Source: Devosia sp. (GTDB lineage Bacteria; Pseudomonadota; Alphaproteobacteria; Rhizobiales; Devosiaceae). Taken from it: a DNA stretch of 46,628 nt. The notes under the pieces were generated by a model. The model did not search any database, had not been told where the DNA came from, and saw only the letters and a program-made list of their open reading frames with translations. Positions 44,435 to 46,628 of the stretch are shown one piece after another. The stretch is taken from contig NZ_JACZKG010000033.1 in NCBI RefSeq assembly GCF_014860165.1, forward strand, positions 1 to 46,628. Direction: 5' to 3'. The translations under genes were made by a program, and so were the position numbers. Each line of letters opens with the position of its first letter. Position 1 is the first letter of the stretch.

Positions 44435-46108
44435 TTAACCGTGCTTGCGCAGGAAAGCCGGGATTTCGAGGCTATCTTTCTGCGGTGCCGGGGCCGGCTG
44501 GCGACCATGTGGATCCAGGTTGCCGCGGGCACCCTCGACGGGCGGCGCGACGCGCGAAGTCCTTGCACCACCGGCTTCAATGGCGCTGCGCGCTGCCGCA
44601 TCGTCGGCTGCGGAATAGGCGGTTTCATCCCGCGAAACAGGCTGCGGCTGCCCCAGATTGAGGCCGACATTGGAGGCCAGTTTCTTGAACAGCGCACGCG
44701 CGTTGCGCGGCTCTGCCTCATGACGTTCCTGCGTCTCCTGTGACCGCCTCGCAACAATCGGCAGCTCCTCGGTGCGCGGCATGCGGCGTTGGCCTTCCGG
44801 GCGAACGGCATGGGACGGCACATAGGCGCTCGGAACCGGCTGTTCGTCGGCCATGGAGGGCTCATCGGCTTCATGCATGCTTTCGGCGGCCGGGATATAG
44901 GGCTCGACGAACACCCCGTCGTCTTCGACATCGTGGCGCGCCGGGGTCGGCGCGGCCATGCTGAAGGCCTCGGCGACAGCTGCCTCAAACTGATGCTCGA
45001 TGGCCTGCTGCGGCGGAGCGACGGGCGTCGTGGCAGCGGCGCGTTCGATCTGGGCGCGGGTCGGTTCAACCGGCACATGGCGGCGCACTTCCAGCGGCGT
45101 GCGCGAGGCATGCGGCTTGGCCGGCTCCAGCGCCTGCACCATGGTTGCGTCGGTGCCGGTTGCCACGACGGCAACGCGGATCGTGCCGGTCAGGCTCGGA
45201 TCAAAGGTCGCGCCAAGAATGATGTTGCAGTCCACGTCGACTTCCTCACGGACGCGGCTGGCCGCTTCGTCGACTTCGTACAGCGTCAGGTCCGGACCAC
45301 CGGTGATGGAGATCAGCAGACCCCTTGCGCCATGCATCGAGACGTCGTCGAGCAGCGGATTGGCAATGGCGGCTTCGGCGGCGTGACGGGCGCGATCTTC
45401 GCCCGAGGCTTCGCCGGTACCCATCATCGCCTTGCCCATGCCACGCATCACGGCGCGCACGTCGGCGAAGTCGAGGTTGATCAGGCCTTCCTTGACCATC
45501 AGGTCGGTGATGCAGGCAACGCCCGAGAACAGCACCTGGTCGGCCATGGCGAAGGCATCGGCGAAGGTGGTCTTCTCGTTGGCGACGCGGAACAGGTTCT
45601 GGTTGGGAATGACGATCAGCGTATCGACATGGCGATGCAGTTCGTCGATGCCGTCCTCGGCCAGGCGAGCCCGGCGATTGCCTTCGAAATTGAACGGCTT
45701 GGTGACGACGCCGACAGTCAGGATACCCTGCTCCCGGGCCGCGCGCGCCACGACGGGCGCCGCACCGGTACCGGTGCCACCACCCATGCCGGCGGTGATG
45801 AACACCATGTGCGAACCGCTGAGGTGATCATTGATCTCGTCCCAGCTTTCCTCGGCCGCCGCACGGCCGACTTCCGGATGCGAGCCGGCACCGAGACCCT
45901 CGGTAACGCCCACGCCGAGTTGGATGATCCGCTGCGCCTTGCTGAGCGCCAGGGCCTGCGCGTCGGTATTGGCAACGACGAAGTCCACCCCGTCGAGCCC
46001 GGACTCGATCATGTTGTTGACGGCGTTGCCGCCGGCGCCGCCCACACCGAACACGGTGATGCGCGGCTTGAGTTCGGTCAGATCTGGAACTCTAAGGTTG
46101 ATAGTCAT
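44435..46108 (-). CDS. ftsZ: Cell division protein FtsZ
   Basis: The tubulin-like GTPase that forms the Z ring. The 557-residue protein has [14 protein letters not shown] near the N-terminus, the tubulin signature GGGTGTG (109-115) and the T7 loop with [20 protein letters not shown]. After residue about 320 comes the long, Pro/Arg/Glu-rich disordered linker typical of alphaproteobacteria (about 220 residues). The conserved C-terminal peptide ([10 protein letters not shown]) that binds FtsA and other partners ends the protein. It follows ftsA with an 87-base spacer. Confidence 0.98.
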   Translation of the reverse strand: MTINLRVPDLTELKPRITVFGVGGAGGNAVNNMIESGLDGVDFVVANTDAQALALSKAQRIIQLGVGVTEGLGAGSHPEVGRAAAEESWDEINDHLSGSHMVFITAGMGGGTGTGAAPVVARAAREQGILTVGVVTKPFNFEGNRRARLAEDGIDELHRHVDTLIVIPNQNLFRVANEKTTFADAFAMADQVLFSGVACITDLMVKEGLINLDFADVRAVMRGMGKAMMGTGEASGEDRARHAAEAAIANPLLDDVSMHGARGLLISITGGPDLTLYEVDEAASRVREEVDVDCNIILGATFDPSLTGTIRVAVVATGTDATMVQALEPAKPHASRTPLEVRRHVPVEPTRAQIERAAATTPVAPPQQAIEHQFEAAVAEAFSMAAPTPARHDVEDDGVFVEPYIPAAESMHEADEPSMADEQPVPSAYVPSHAVRPEGQRRMPRTEELPIVARRSQETQERHEAEPRNARALFKKLASNVGLNLGQPQPVSRDETAYSAADDAAARSAIEAGGARTSRVAPPVEGARGNLDPHGRQPAPAPQKDSLEIPAFLRKHG

Positions 46109-46195
46109 GGCGGCCTTCCAATCCTTGCGATTGTCCCTTGCTGAAGCTCTTTCCGGCGCTACCCCGCACAGGCGCCGGCCGAGCCATCCGTCTTT

Positions 46196-46628
46196 CTAAA
46201 AATTGTCCATGAACCACTCGCCGACCTTGGCGAAGTAGCCTGTCCCCGTACGCAAGAACCGTTGCTCGGTGCGGGCACCGAGTTTTTCGTCGCCGCGCGC
46301 CCAGTGCAGGAGAAGACCGATCGCGGCGGAGAAATCCGGCGCGGCGGCCGCTGGCGGCAAACCATTCATGGCGCGAGGGCGGCCAAGCCGCGCCGGGCGT
46401 CCAAACATGTTCGAGGCAAGCTCCGGCAGGCCGGTGAGCTGGCTGCCGCCGCCGGTCAACACCAGGTGCTGGGCGACTTCGGCGGCAAAACCGCTGGCCG
46501 CCAGACGGCGGCGCATGAGATCGAGGATCTCCTCGATGCGCGGCCGGATGATGCAGGCGAGCTGTGCCTTGGTGATCTGATTGAGGCTTCCTTGCGCCAT
46601 GCCGGCGACGCAAGGGTAGGTGATGATC
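46196..46628 (-). CDS. ftsA: Cell division protein FtsA (3' part)
   Basis: The actin-like protein that tethers FtsZ to the membrane. Only the last 144 or so residues are in the window; the frame is open to the right edge. It shows ITKAQLACIIRPRIEEILDL, VLTGGGSQLTGLPELASNMF (the actin-like phosphate-2/adenosine segment), RLGRP and a C-terminal amphipathic helix region ending GEWFMDNF, which would bind the membrane. Its position directly before ftsZ supports the call. Confidence 0.95.
   Translation of the reverse strand, partial: IITYPCVAGMAQGSLNQITKAQLACIIRPRIEEILDLMRRRLAASGFAAEVAQHLVLTGGGSQLTGLPELASNMFGRPARLGRPRAMNGLPPAAAAPDFSAAIGLLLHWARGDEKLGARTEQRFLRTGTGYFAKVGEWFMDNF

Noticed and set aside
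44789..46144. A 451-codon open frame on the plus strand opposite ftsZ
   Set aside because: Antisense to a strongly conserved gene, with His/Arg/Gly-rich composition, no ribosome site and no domain.

Overview
This window looks like core chromosome from a GC-rich alphaproteobacterium of the Hyphomicrobiales (Rhizobiales), most likely a Devosia-like genus. Three things support this: a circularly permuted two-piece tmRNA, the order ftsA-ftsZ-lpxC-bamD-recN-ligA, and the neighbourhood of thyA, folA, hflK-hflC, serB, miaA and ilvBH. The genus is an inference from gene order and protein style, not from a database search. I saw no IS element, prophage, CRISPR array, tRNA or rRNA. Genes are tightly packed; most convergent neighbours abut or share their stop codons.

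Layout. 1-1401: a truncated Bcr/CflA drug exporter divergent from a TetR regulator, with repeated operator-like motifs between them. 1398-4803: pdxJ, then ilvH and ilvB behind a complete amino-acid attenuator (promoter, leader peptide rich in Leu/Ile/Val, terminator). 4896-8703: SRPBCC protein, PiT phosphate transporter, Nudix hydrolase, cold-shock protein, glycine-zipper lipoprotein, DUF423 protein. 8776-12511: MATE exporter, miaA, serB and an acetyltransferase. 12590-18724: hflC, hflK, folA, acetyltransferase, DUF4424 protein, MazG-like protein, thyA and DUF1003 protein, all on the minus strand. 18911-21351: RidA and YdeI-like proteins, a YkgJ-type cysteine cluster protein, the two-piece tmRNA, sspB and a ribbon-helix-helix protein. 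21348-27403: a giant AsmA-family protein and a secreted phytase/esterase-like protein preceded by a three-repeat Pho box. 27524-31690: UvrD/PcrA helicase, a MerR-carboxymuconolactone decarboxylase pair, an unknown protein with a duplicated remnant of its tail, and YbjQ. 31848-35148: prmA, two tiny basic proteins, and an Xaa-Pro aminopeptidase. 35198-38072: four exported proteins of unknown function, three of them apparent paralogues. 38122-46628: ligA, recN, bamD, lpxC, ftsZ and the 3' part of ftsA.

Functional links. The tmRNA gene lies about 100 bp upstream of sspB, so a proteolysis tag and the adaptor that delivers tagged proteins to ClpXP are neighbours. folA and thyA serve the same folate/dTMP cycle, with a MazG-type nucleotide pyrophosphohydrolase beside thyA. 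The division and envelope genes (ftsA, ftsZ, lpxC, bamD) form one directional block with terminators after ftsZ and bamD.

The least explained items are the exported-protein cluster at 35198-38072, the tandem tiny basic proteins at 32823-33210, the gene-tail remnant at 30706-30756, and dispersed palindromes of several sequence types between genes.
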